Source: Bacteroidota bacterium
GTDB taxonomy: Bacteria; Bacteroidota; Bacteroidia; B-17B0; Aurantibacillaceae
Length of the DNA: 64,000 bases
Assembly (NCBI GenBank): GCA_030684395.1
Contig: JAUXTT010000019.1
Coordinates: 62,001 to 126,000 of the forward strand
Direction: 5' to 3'
In this document: positions 26,901 to 35,630 of the stretch, piece by piece
How the letters are laid out: each line of letters starts with the position of its first letter
Numbering within the stretch: position 1 is the stretch's first letter
Made by a program: the position numbers and the translations under genes
Notes under the pieces: model-generated
What the model saw: only the letters and a program-made list of their open reading frames with translations
Database searches by the model: none
Told to the model about the DNA's origin: nothing

Positions 26901-29900
26901 TGCCAACAACGGAAACAATAATACGAGCACAAACAGCAATACTACTAACAATGGAAATGTAACAAATACTACAAATACCGGTAATGATAATTCCGCAAAC
27001 AATAATTCTACAAATGTTAATAATGGAGTAACTAATAATAATTCATCCAATACAGGAACCAGTACCGCAAATAATGCGGCTAATACAAATAGTACCAATA
27101 ATGCCTCAGGTACTGCTTTAGGGGAGAACAAGGAAAAGATTGATCAATTAAATACGGAAGCTGATAAATTAACAGAAGAGGCAGTTAAGCTTCGAAAGGA
27201 AACTGCTGCTCTTACAGGTACGAAGAAACAAGAAAATATTAAAAAAATCCAGGATCTGGAGAATCAAGCATCAGCAAAACGCTTTGACGCGGTAGTGTTG
27301 GTTTCAAAAGGTAATGAGGATGTGTATGTAAATAATCAAAAAACGATTGATGAATATATTCAGGCGAACGGGGATAAAAGTAACCCTGAAATTGCAAAAG
27401 CAAACACATTGTTGGCAGAAGCCCAAAACTTGTTTAATCAGGCGGTAAAAATTGAGCAGGAAGCTAATTCTGAACCCGATATTAATGCAAAAACAGCCTC
27501 GTACAGTAACGTGGAGGAAAAGGAAATACTTGCCCTGAAAAAACAAGAAGAGGCCGTGGCATTATATAAAAAGAATAACCCTGATTTTGTTCCAAGTTCA
27601 CAGAACAATACAGTTTCTACAAATAATAATAACACTAATAACGGAGCGGTAACAACTAATAATGGCACAAACGAAAACAACGGTGCGGTTACAAATAACA
27701 ATGCAACTAATAATGGAGCAGCAACTAATAATAATGGCACAAATGAAAATAATGGTGCGGTTACAAACAACAATGCTGCTAATAATGGAGTAGTAACTAA
27801 TAATACTGGTACAAATGAAAACAACGGTGCTGTTACAAATAACAATGCAACTAATAATGGAGCAGTAACTAATAATAATGGCACAAATGAAAATAATGGT
27901 ACTGCTACAAACAATACTTCAAATAATACCAATGCAACAAATCCGGAAGTTCAAAACAAAACAGTGGAATTGCAAAATGCAGCAGTAACTAAAAAACAAG
28001 GCTATACGAATGTATTGGAGCAATTAAAAACGAATGAAAATCAGGCAAACGGAACAAGCCCCGAAATACAGCAAAAAAAGAAAGAAGCGGAGCAGTTATT
28101 GAGTGCTGCTGATGAACTAATAAATGCAGCTAATTTAACCACTAATCCTAATGAGAAAAACCTGATGCTGGATGAAGCCAATCAAAAAATTGTATTGGCA
28201 ACAACCCAACTTAATGAGGCAAACGATTTAAGTAAACAATTACAAAGTCAAGCTGCAAACAATACAAATAATAATGTTGTAAGCAATAATTCGAATGCAA
28301 ATAACAATGCCGCGAATTCTAATTCAAATAACAATGTTGCAAATAATAACGCCACTAACACTAATACAGGAAATGATAACGCCACTAATAACAATAATAC
28401 AACAGCAACAACCAATACAGTAGTTCCTGTTGCCAATGGAAAGTTATCGGAAGCGCAAATAAAAGCTATTCAGGAATCACCTGATTATAAGAGTTTCACT
28501 ACACTTAATAATGAAGCTGTTAAATACACTGACATAGCAGATAAAGAAAGTTCCAAAGCAAAGAGTTTTTATGAGCAGGCTACAAATTATTTAAAAGAAT
28601 CAAATGATCTTCGTATTCAGTTGGATCAATTACCTGAGGGAGAGGAAAAGAAATTAAAACAGGAAGAAGCAATTAAACTTGATCACCTGGCAAATCAGTT
28701 TAAAGCAAAAGGAGATTCTGTAAATGAATTAGCATCTAATACCCGTGCGTTTGCGGAAAGTAAAAAAATGGAAGCAGATGCTTTTGCCCAATCCCTTGAC
28801 AAAAAAGTGTATGAAGATATTTTAATTGCCTCGGGAAATCAAGCAAATGGTGTTGCTACAAACAATGGTAACAATACTGCGAATAATAATTCAGGAAATG
28901 TAAATACATCAAATCCAAAATATGAGGGATATTCCCCAACTTATGCAGACAACGCAGGGAAGTATGAATCGGATCTGAACACTTTCAGCAATTCAGCCGA
29001 GAACGAAGGAAACCTGAAAGGAAAGAACATTATTTTAGCTAATTATAACAAAGCAATTGATACGGAGATTGCTGCGCAAAAAAAGAAGTTGACCACGGCA
29101 AACGCTGCGGATAAAACAAAGATCAATCAACGTATTAAAGATTTAGGAACGCAAAAAACAAACAATAATTCTACTATTGCAACTAACAATGCAAAAATAA
29201 AAGATCTTAATCAAGCAACCGCGACAAACAATAGTGGCAATACAAATAATACAAATAATTCGGGAAATACAAATAGTACAGCTAATAATACAAACACTAA
29301 CAATTCAGGTAACAACAACACAAATGCTAATAATTCCGGAAATAATACTGCCTCAAACAACACCACAAACACGACTGGAAATAATAACGAAACTAATAAC
29401 AACTCAACTGCGGCAATTACCACTAATGGAATAGAAATAAAAAACGGGAATGCTTATTCTGCGGCACGCCCAATTCCTATAGATGAAAAATTGCCTAACG
29501 GAATTATTTTTGCAGTACAAATCGGAGCATTTAAAAACCAAATCCCTAATGATTTGTTTAAAGGCTTGTCACCTCTTAGAGGAGAAACTACTGCTCAGGG
29601 ATTAATACGTTATCAGGCCGGTAGATTTATCAAATTTGAAGAAGCAAACGGTGTAAAGAATGATATAAAGAAGTTAGGATACAGGGATGCCTTTGTTGTG
29701 GTTTATAAAGATGGCCAACGCATCTCTTTAGGCGAAGCAATGAATGAGTTAAAAAGCCAGGGAGTTACGATAAATGTTAATCCAAACGAAACAGCTGGAA
29801 TTACTTCTAATACAAATATCCCAACTGCTAATACCGTTGCAAGTACAGTGGGTAATAATAATCCGGCAAATAATACATCAACCAATACAAATACTTCCTT

Positions 29901-30690
29901 TCCGGCAGCCAATGTAAATGCTACTGAACTGAGTAATGTGCAGGGAATGTTATTTACCGTGCAAATTGGTGTTTACTCAAATGAAGCCTCTTCAACTCAA
30001 CTTTACAATCTTAAACCTATTTATCGCGAGCGTCTACCAAACGGATATTATCGCTATACGGCCGGTGTTTATAATAATATAGATAAAGTTAAGGCAGACA
30101 GAGCTAAGGTTAATGGATTAGGTATTTCAGACGCTTTTGTGTCGGCATATTTGAATGGAGAAAGAATAAAAATTGCAGACGCATTAGCGAAAATGGGCTC
30201 CGGAGATAATTTACAATTCCCGCCTGAAAACCCTATTCAGTTTGGTGGGGGCACTTCAACCAATGAAACACTTCCTGCTACTAATAATGCTACAACCTCT
30301 AATACACCTGCTGTAAATACAAATACTGTCACTACAACAGGTACACAACCTTTTAATAATGGTGTTACTCAAGGACCGCAACCAACTGCCGAAAATGGTG
30401 TGAAGTTAAATGAAGAAGGTATTACATTTAAGGTACAGATTGGTGCATATAAAAATCAGGTTCCGCAAAATGTAGCTAATAACTTCATGAAAATTAAAAC
30501 ATGGCCGATAGGAGCTAATCAGGTTAACGGTTTATATATTTATACTGTTGGTTCTTTTGTAGATAATAAGTCAGCACGACCATTATTGGAAGAGGCAAAA
30601 GCAAACGGTATTGCGGATGCCTTTATTACTGTTTACAAGGATGGAAAAAAACTTTATGGTGCGGAAGCAAGTTCTTATTTGAACAGATAA
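23983..30690 (+). CDS. Giant TPR-PD40 envelope protein with Asn-rich linkers and three SPOR-like domains
   Basis: This 2235-residue protein is by far the largest in the window. It has a signal peptide (FLTALFLIFFSIFNPQEGYSQ), TPR-like repeats (24160-24560), PD40 propeller strands such as DQLYYASYGSGDNKDIYIV and GRVLYFASKG (24700-25110) and a carboxypeptidase-regulatory-like domain (25125-25420). Then six charged helical segments alternate with Asn/Thr-rich linkers (first at 25505, last ending about 29430). Three SPOR-like domains follow (29455-29760, 29940-30200, 30415-30690), each with VQIGAY or VQIGVY, a second strand near AGRF or TVGSF, and DAFV. SPOR domains bind glycan strands stripped of peptides. 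The front half matches the PorE-like protein at 9608. The start at 23983 is uncertain; 24004 is an alternative. A smaller relative lies at 43527. Function unknown; a cell-wall-linked envelope role is inferred. Confidence 0.8.
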   Translation: MFSCANLMIKCKAHAKRLLNTEFYTKRLNFISKGYFLTALFLIFFSIFNPQEGYSQYANEEELKKQAAQYFEDEDYGNGYKAYSQLVSNYPKDANYNYRLGVCMLFTEPDKKKCYTYLEFANKNIKDSEKEAKFYLAKAYHTNFRFDEAIKLYTQYKEIASSSMVKKLLVDREIDACKNGKRLLSNLNELVVLEKKQLVESDYFRSYNLKDIGGKLLVKPNDFFTAADKKKKNKSIVYLPKSGDQLYYASYGSGDNKDIYIVRKLPNGQWSKAENIGNAINTPFDEDFPFLHPNGRVLYFASKGHNSMGGYDIFKSEFNESAGVWGKPVNMDFPINSPNDDILFVTDSLEKTAYFSSSRQSPSGKIDVFKINTERRPPEFIFIKGSVLKKVEGQSLASKISVKDIGVGENVGSFQASETGGYLAKIPNGGKFIFTVETPGFPTQSEGIDIPVNNSLLPYKQYISYDGQKLVIQNTFETNKEDENGYLDYLEVIEEKAKLDVNASDFSSQPITNNGTNNTGSNNGTNTTNTNSGNDNSTGNNANNGNQNTNANTNLNNQQLEQMAFTDAKELKDEADKLKADANDAFAFVNNQKVEADQKEKEANVVIEQANSEQDLSKKELLLTKANELKEEAKKLKDQATLAENIAKQLDIDASNKQKEAELQQKYAEQLKEVNKSKNNKEALAKLEAIQKEQTLLGEQKSTTNELANSIKLESGRKDEEIAKLQPLIVKQKNEVKDIQTEISGIDSEISGTKDKVLLENLKAQKEELNNEITLKNNELKRNEDKLMLLQKESDALKSQADFASNMLTQVKEQDNITSVANNTGNNDVNTNNGTNNAGNNASNNNSTAANNNTNSNTGNNNTNTTTNNETALTGIQKDQKVFENEMVKLNSQPESSNRYEEQNKLVANYIAAVDKEIINQKADLKKAKTAAEKTAINNKIKELEQDKLDKEDDKRINDSKIAYFKNIENNSVANNGNNNTSTNSNTTNNGNVTNTTNTGNDNSANNNSTNVNNGVTNNNSSNTGTSTANNAANTNSTNNASGTALGENKEKIDQLNTEADKLTEEAVKLRKETAALTGTKKQENIKKIQDLENQASAKRFDAVVLVSKGNEDVYVNNQKTIDEYIQANGDKSNPEIAKANTLLAEAQNLFNQAVKIEQEANSEPDINAKTASYSNVEEKEILALKKQEEAVALYKKNNPDFVPSSQNNTVSTNNNNTNNGAVTTNNGTNENNGAVTNNNATNNGAATNNNGTNENNGAVTNNNAANNGVVTNNTGTNENNGAVTNNNATNNGAVTNNNGTNENNGTATNNTSNNTNATNPEVQNKTVELQNAAVTKKQGYTNVLEQLKTNENQANGTSPEIQQKKKEAEQLLSAADELINAANLTTNPNEKNLMLDEANQKIVLATTQLNEANDLSKQLQSQAANNTNNNVVSNNSNANNNAANSNSNNNVANNNATNTNTGNDNATNNNNTTATTNTVVPVANGKLSEAQIKAIQESPDYKSFTTLNNEAVKYTDIADKESSKAKSFYEQATNYLKESNDLRIQLDQLPEGEEKKLKQEEAIKLDHLANQFKAKGDSVNELASNTRAFAESKKMEADAFAQSLDKKVYEDILIASGNQANGVATNNGNNTANNNSGNVNTSNPKYEGYSPTYADNAGKYESDLNTFSNSAENEGNLKGKNIILANYNKAIDTEIAAQKKKLTTANAADKTKINQRIKDLGTQKTNNNSTIATNNAKIKDLNQATATNNSGNTNNTNNSGNTNSTANNTNTNNSGNNNTNANNSGNNTASNNTTNTTGNNNETNNNSTAAITTNGIEIKNGNAYSAARPIPIDEKLPNGIIFAVQIGAFKNQIPNDLFKGLSPLRGETTAQGLIRYQAGRFIKFEEANGVKNDIKKLGYRDAFVVVYKDGQRISLGEAMNELKSQGVTINVNPNETAGITSNTNIPTANTVASTVGNNNPANNTSTNTNTSFPAANVNATELSNVQGMLFTVQIGVYSNEASSTQLYNLKPIYRERLPNGYYRYTAGVYNNIDKVKADRAKVNGLGISDAFVSAYLNGERIKIADALAKMGSGDNLQFPPENPIQFGGGTSTNETLPATNNATTSNTPAVNTNTVTTTGTQPFNNGVTQGPQPTAENGVKLNEEGITFKVQIGAYKNQVPQNVANNFMKIKTWPIGANQVNGLYIYTVGSFVDNKSARPLLEEAKANGIADAFITVYKDGKKLYGAEASSYLNR
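27661..27948 (+). repeat. Four 72-bp tandem repeats inside the giant gene
   Basis: Repeat starts are 27661, 27733, 27805 and 27877, exactly 72 bases apart, coding for a 24-residue unit containing GTNENNGAVTNNNATNNGA. Copies 1-3 are nearly identical and copy 4 is degraded at its end. The length is a multiple of three, so copy number can change without frameshift. Confidence 0.92.
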
Positions 30691-30737
30691 TAGGATAATG
30701 AAATTGTAATAGTAGTTCTGTGTTCTCTGAATCTTAA

Positions 30738-33700
30738 TTAGAACTTAAACCCGATTACTAAAATATCATCTACCTGTTCCTGTTCACCTTTCCATGCAAG
30801 GTGAACATCGTGCAGGATTTCTTTTTGCACCTCCATGTTTTCATCCTTAATTGAAACAAACAGTTGCTTTAATTTTCCTGTAGTAAATTTTTTTGATTTT
30901 TCACCGCCAAATTGATCTGCATAACCATCTGTAAAAATGTACAGGGTATCACCTTCTTTGCAATCAATGCTGTTATTTACATATTCTGTTTCAATATATC
31001 CGGCAGAAGGTAATGAACCTATTGGCATTTTTGTAGGCCGTACTTCGTTTAACTCTCCATCTTTACTTACAATCCAAAGAGGACGCATAGCGCCGGCATA
31101 TTCAACAGTTTTTTTGTTTTTGTAAATCTTGCAAAGAGCAAGGTCCATCCCATCCTTATTTTGGTTACCCGGATTGTTTTTATACAAGGCTTGAATAACT
31201 CCTTCGTTTAGTTCCTGTAAAATTTTTGCCGGTTCATGAATGCATTTTTCATTAACAATCTGGTTCAAAAGATTGTATCCTATTAAGCTCATAAATGCTC
31301 CCGGAACGCCATGCCCTGTACAATCGATGGCTGCAATAATAGAAAAATCATCTTTCTCAGTAAACCAATAAAAGTCACCGCTCACAATGTCTTTCATTAG
31401 GTAAAAAATAAAAGAATGCGGTATGCTTTTCTTTATCTCAGCTTCGTTTGGTAAAATAGCCCTTTGTATTTTTTGAGCATATTCTATACTATCTGTAATA
31501 TCCTTATTTTTCTGAAGAATGATACGCTCCTGTTTTTTCCTTTCGGTTATATCTGTATCAATAATGATAAGTTTCTTTAACACGCCTTGTTCATCATAAA
31601 TTGGGGTTAGGGTGGAGGACTCCCAAATCTCTTCACCCGCTACTTTGGTGTTTACAGATTCATAAACCACTGATTGTTTTTTATTAATGCAATCCTGAAC
31701 GATTTCTTTTATCCTGGGGTTGTTACTGATCTCAAATATTGTTTCACCATGCTTTTCTATTAGCTCATTAAATGTCATTCTGTTTACCTTGGTGAAACTC
31801 TCATTAACGAATTCAAGTTTACCCGCTGGGTCCAGAATCAATACAATATTGTCGGTTTTGCTTGCTACCAATGACAATTGTTCCAATTCTACATTTTTTT
31901 CTTCTATTATCTTGGTTTGTTCTTTTATCTCAGCGGTTCGTTCCTCAACTTTTTGTTCCAGTATCATTTTTTCTTTTTGTAAAGCCCGTAATCGATATTG
32001 CAGGAATAAATATACTGTAGCAACCAAAGCTCCTATGATGATTAACCAAAACCACCATTTAAGCCAGATAGGACTCGCAATAGTAAATTTATAAGAAGTA
32101 GGTGGCCCCCAAAGTCCCTCTTCATTACTGGCTTCCACTAAAAATTCATATGTACCGGGATCCAAACTATTGTATGCTGCCATATTACTTCCCATAGCAT
32201 ACATCCAGTTTTTGTCGCTTCCTTTTAGCATGTAACGAAAGTGAATTTTGTCAGGAGACTTTAAAAGGATTGCCGAAAACTCAAAGATCATACTGTTTTG
32301 ATTGTGATCAAAATTTGAAACAGAATCAACTGAATGATCCAGGTACTGAACTTTAAAACCGGTTATGAAAGCTTTTGGTGTAATGGTGTCATAAAAATTA
32401 TCTTCCGCCCTGTATCTTAATAAACCATTATTGGTAGCTATCCATAGCTGGCCGTTTCTATCTTTAAAAAATGCATTTAAATTAGGATCAATATCATTTT
32501 CGCTCACATCAAACAGGCGAATGTCTTTTGGATCATTTGAGTTAATAACATCGATTCCTTTTGAATGTATTAGCAGAATTTTTTCTTTTACCACTGCAAG
32601 CACCGGTGGTTGAGGGTCTCTTAACCCGTTTTTTGTGGTGTAGGAAGTGAAATTTTTCCTGTCATAGCATATTATTCCATCATCGCTGGTGGTAAACCAT
32701 ATTTTTCCTTTTTCATCTTCAACTATTGAATAAACAGTTTTGCTTTTAAGATTTTCACTAAGTGTAATTACTTTATCGTTTTCAATTTTTTGTAAGCCTG
32801 CTCCATCAACAGCAAGGAGTATTTCATTTTTTTTTGTAAAAAAACATTGGTACACATAACTGCTTCCCAATCCGTTTTCTTCATTATAGGTTTTAATAAT
32901 GAATTTGGAATCAGCCTCTTCCGTGAGTTTGCAAACACCTCCGCCAAGTGTTGATACCCAAATGTTACCATTTTTTTCCTGTATAATGTTAGAGATATTG
33001 TCGTTGCATAATCCTGATTTTGAATTAACCGAAAAGGATTTTTTGGTTTCTTTATTATAAACCACAATTCCAGCTCCGTAGGTTCCCAACCATATTCTTT
33101 TTTTGTTGTCATACATTATACATACTACCTGATTTCCCTTTAATTCTTTTATTTCAGCGCTTTTTACTTCAAACCCACCTGTTTCATTTTGCATGATCTG
33201 CGACAAGCCCTTGTCGGATGCCAGCCAAACAGTATTATCCGATTCTGCAACAACTGCCGAAATACTGTTAGAAGGTAAATTGTTTTGGGTAGTAAAAAAG
33301 CTGTGACGTTGCTCAAAAATTTGTGTGACGCCTTTTGTGGAAGCAAGCCAAATATTATATTCTCTGTCTATAAATAATCCGTTTAACTCATTGGTAAGCA
33401 CTCCATTTGATTGATCGTAAACAGTGATTCTGCCTTCTTTAATTGAAAATAGTCCCTTCTTTTCGGTTACAAAAACAATTTCATTACGCTGTTTTATATA
33501 CTCAACACCATCAATGGCGCCATAATTCCATTCTTTAAAAAAGTGTTTTCTCTGTATCTCTCTTTTTTTGAGGTTGTAAAAACAAATTCCTGAATCCTGC
33601 ATAGCAATGATCATCTGGTCAGATCCATTGTAACATATACTGCGAACAATATTATCCGGTAAGCCATTTTTGGAAGTGAGTGTTGAAAATGATTTTTGGT

Positions 33701-34295
33701 TTATGCTTCCTTCAGGATCAAACATAGTAATTCCTGCATCGGTTCCCAGCCATAGCTTATTTTTGTCATCAGCACACATGTTGTAAATCAAATCATCACC
33801 TAACCCTTCTTTAGTTGTGTAATGAGCCAGCAGATTGTTTTTGTATGAATAAAGCCCATTTCCGTATGTAGAGATCCATAAGGTTCCGTTATTACTTTGA
33901 TAAAAGCCGGTTATTTTCTCTTCGGTTAAATTTGGGTTGAGTTTAAAAGTATCGACATCTTTTCCTGCTTTTCCGGTAGACAGGTTTTTAATAAAGCTGA
34001 TCTTTCCGTTTTTATGACCTATCCATAATGTTTTATCAGTGCTTTGATAAAGTGCGCTTATTTCGGAGGAATTAAGTCCGTCTTCTTTGGTATAAACTTT
34101 TGTTTTTTTTCCATCAAACCTTACCAAACCTTCATTGGTTCCGAACCAGATATAGCCTTCTTCGGTTTGGGTGATACAGTTTGCAGGAACATCTTTTTTT
34201 CCGGTAAGGGAAGGGAAATTTTTAACCTGTTGCGAAATCAGATCCACATGGAAAAAAAACAACAATGCCAATATGCCAAGCAACGTTTTTTTCAT
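30738..34295 (-). CDS. Propeller-sensor PAS-SpoIIE phosphatase
   Basis: This 1185-residue membrane protein has a signal peptide, about 14 two-component-regulator-type propeller repeats (ITQTEEGYIWFGTNEGLVRFDG, LWLGTDAGITMFD, NIWVSTLGGGVCKL), a Y_Y_Y-like domain ending near residue 735, a membrane helix (about 742-764), a coiled coil, a PAS domain (about 800-920) and a SpoIIE/PPM phosphatase domain (about 945-1185). The phosphatase keeps the metal-binding residues: SGDFYW, IDCTGHGVPGAFM, FTDGYADQFGG and QVDDILVIG. Such proteins usually end in a histidine kinase; here the output is a phosphatase that probably acts on an anti-sigma antagonist or another phosphoprotein in the cytoplasm. No partner gene is adjacent. 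The signal sensed by the periplasmic propeller is unknown. Confidence 0.87.
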   Translation of the reverse strand: MKKTLLGILALLFFFHVDLISQQVKNFPSLTGKKDVPANCITQTEEGYIWFGTNEGLVRFDGKKTKVYTKEDGLNSSEISALYQSTDKTLWIGHKNGKISFIKNLSTGKAGKDVDTFKLNPNLTEEKITGFYQSNNGTLWISTYGNGLYSYKNNLLAHYTTKEGLGDDLIYNMCADDKNKLWLGTDAGITMFDPEGSINQKSFSTLTSKNGLPDNIVRSICYNGSDQMIIAMQDSGICFYNLKKREIQRKHFFKEWNYGAIDGVEYIKQRNEIVFVTEKKGLFSIKEGRITVYDQSNGVLTNELNGLFIDREYNIWLASTKGVTQIFEQRHSFFTTQNNLPSNSISAVVAESDNTVWLASDKGLSQIMQNETGGFEVKSAEIKELKGNQVVCIMYDNKKRIWLGTYGAGIVVYNKETKKSFSVNSKSGLCNDNISNIIQEKNGNIWVSTLGGGVCKLTEEADSKFIIKTYNEENGLGSSYVYQCFFTKKNEILLAVDGAGLQKIENDKVITLSENLKSKTVYSIVEDEKGKIWFTTSDDGIICYDRKNFTSYTTKNGLRDPQPPVLAVVKEKILLIHSKGIDVINSNDPKDIRLFDVSENDIDPNLNAFFKDRNGQLWIATNNGLLRYRAEDNFYDTITPKAFITGFKVQYLDHSVDSVSNFDHNQNSMIFEFSAILLKSPDKIHFRYMLKGSDKNWMYAMGSNMAAYNSLDPGTYEFLVEASNEEGLWGPPTSYKFTIASPIWLKWWFWLIIIGALVATVYLFLQYRLRALQKEKMILEQKVEERTAEIKEQTKIIEEKNVELEQLSLVASKTDNIVLILDPAGKLEFVNESFTKVNRMTFNELIEKHGETIFEISNNPRIKEIVQDCINKKQSVVYESVNTKVAGEEIWESSTLTPIYDEQGVLKKLIIIDTDITERKKQERIILQKNKDITDSIEYAQKIQRAILPNEAEIKKSIPHSFIFYLMKDIVSGDFYWFTEKDDFSIIAAIDCTGHGVPGAFMSLIGYNLLNQIVNEKCIHEPAKILQELNEGVIQALYKNNPGNQNKDGMDLALCKIYKNKKTVEYAGAMRPLWIVSKDGELNEVRPTKMPIGSLPSAGYIETEYVNNSIDCKEGDTLYIFTDGYADQFGGEKSKKFTTGKLKQLFVSIKDENMEVQKEILHDVHLAWKGEQEQVDDILVIGFKF

Positions 34296-34304
34296 ACCGG
34301 AAAA

Positions 34305-34853
34305 TTATTTTTTTACAATAAGGTTAGCTTTGAAATCAACGGAAATAACCGAAGCAATTTTTTGATTTACTACTTTTGGAATCTTAATATTGTGATCAGC
34401 CAGTGGAACATCAAAGGAACTATCTACTTCACAATTTCCCTCTTTAACTATCATTTTTGCTTTAATTATCTTTTCTTTTTCAACTCCGTGAATAATCATG
34501 TTTCCTTTGGCTCTTACATTATAAGTTCCGGGTTTAGTGAGGTCAATATCTTCAATTATCTTTCCGGTGAAAGTAGCGTATTTGAATTTTTCTGACTCCA
34601 TGTAGTTTTCACGAAAATGCTCTTTTTGCAATGGGCTGTTAAATCCTTCGAAGGAATTGATTTCTACTTTAAAGGCAAATTTTTTATCGGTCGCGGAAAT
34701 AACACATACAGTTTTACCCGATTCAGCTTTAATAAGTTCTAATGGCGCTTCAGAAGTGAATTTTATCTTTCCGGAATTAGAAATAAAGTTTTGCGCTCTC
34801 GATAAAAAATTCGATAGAACAATAAATAGTATAGATAAAAGCTTAAATTTCAT
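34305..34853 (-). CDS. YceI-family periplasmic protein
   Basis: This 182-residue secreted protein has a signal peptide ending SRAQ and the YceI pattern: GKIKFTSEAPLELIKAESG, FAFKVEINSFEGFNSPLQKEHF, then YMESEKFKYATFTGKI. YceI proteins form a lipocalin-like barrel that binds polyisoprenoid-type lipids. It ends 10 bases before the sensor gene start (34295) on the same strand and probably shares its transcript, with YceI first. Confidence 0.85.
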   Translation of the reverse strand: MKFKLLSILFIVLSNFLSRAQNFISNSGKIKFTSEAPLELIKAESGKTVCVISATDKKFAFKVEINSFEGFNSPLQKEHFRENYMESEKFKYATFTGKIIEDIDLTKPGTYNVRAKGNMIIHGVEKEKIIKAKMIVKEGNCEVDSSFDVPLADHNIKIPKVVNQKIASVISVDFKANLIVKK

Positions 34854-34954
34854 AAATATAACTTATTACTAATGTATGTAATTAATTTGAAATAAAGAAA
34901 TACATATATTCGCAAAAGGAATGATTTAGTTAAAATAAACTCAAATAAACCGTT

Positions 34955-35473
34955 ATGAACAAACCGCACTCGTCCGAGCATAAACCCTATTTCGATCGCT
35001 ATATCCAATTAGTACCCAATGGAGATTTTATGCAGGTATACAGGCAAAACTCATTGGAAGTAGCTGCTTTTTTTGAGGGTGTTGAAACTTCAAAACATAA
35101 TTACAGATACGCGGAAGGTAAATGGACGGTGAAGGATGTATTGATGCACATTATTGACACAGAACGTGTGATGTCTTTTAGAGTATTGGTTGCCGCAAGA
35201 GGCGATAATGAAACGCCCCTGAAAAGTGTGGATGAGGATTTATACGCCAGAAATGTAGATGTAAGTAACCGAAGCATGAGTAGTTTGGTTGATGAATTTT
35301 TATTGGTACGCAGATCAACTGAATTGCTTTTTGAAAATATTACCGAAGAACAAAGTAAGTTTTTAGCTAACGGGGTTGATCATCCTATTTCTGCCCGTGC
35401 TATTGGTTATTTGCTGATCGGGCATACTATTCATCATTTAAATGTAGTGAAGGAAAGGTATCTAAATAGTTGA
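34955..35473 (+). CDS. DinB-family protein
   Basis: This 172-residue protein has the DinB/DUF664 four-helix bundle pattern, with three His that can bind a metal: HIIDTERVMSFRVL (first helix) and IGHTIHHLNVVKERYL (last helix). Such proteins are often metal-dependent thiol transferases, but activity is rarely known. It stands alone between the YceI gene and the repeat-flanked ATPase, transcribed in the + direction. Between its end and the left repeat at 35581 the reverse strand holds 27 codons ending in TAA that may be a gene remnant. Confidence 0.8.
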   Translation: MNKPHSSEHKPYFDRYIQLVPNGDFMQVYRQNSLEVAAFFEGVETSKHNYRYAEGKWTVKDVLMHIIDTERVMSFRVLVAARGDNETPLKSVDEDLYARNVDVSNRSMSSLVDEFLLVRRSTELLFENITEEQSKFLANGVDHPISARAIGYLLIGHTIHHLNVVKERYLNS

Positions 35474-35580
35474 TAATTTTGAATTGTTAACTTGTGTTTT
35501 TTACCACCTTAATATTATCTCTTTTGAGGTACTCCACTTCCGGTTTTTTAATAGGTTCGGCTGATGATATTCAGAAAAAA

Positions 35581-35630
35581 TTATAAGTAGCCAAATGTAT
35601 CAAAAAAAGTATAGTTTTGGCTGCTTATAA
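35581..35630. repeat. Left 50-bp palindromic repeat at the ATPase gene end
   Basis: TTATAAGTAGCCAAA (35581-35595) is complementary to TTTGGCTGCTTATAA (35616-35630) with one mismatch. It is nearly identical to the copy at 37056-37105. Each arm contains a TAnnTTTG match (TAGTTTTG 35612-35619 on +; TACATTTG on -, 35592-35599). The ATPase stop codon lies inside the right arm. Confidence 0.92.

Noticed and set aside
27438-27932. Long reverse-strand frame (164 codons) inside the giant gene
   Set aside because: It is the complement of Asn/Thr-rich tandem repeats (AAT/AAC codons read as Val/Leu/Phe on the other strand). Similar frames occur opposite the other Asn-rich linkers (26274-26588, 26871-27131, 28248-28436, 29211-29423).
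35474-35580. Target-site duplication at the ATPase unit
   Set aside because: The bases outside the left and right repeats (GAAAAAA and AATAGCT) do not match, so no duplication can be claimed.
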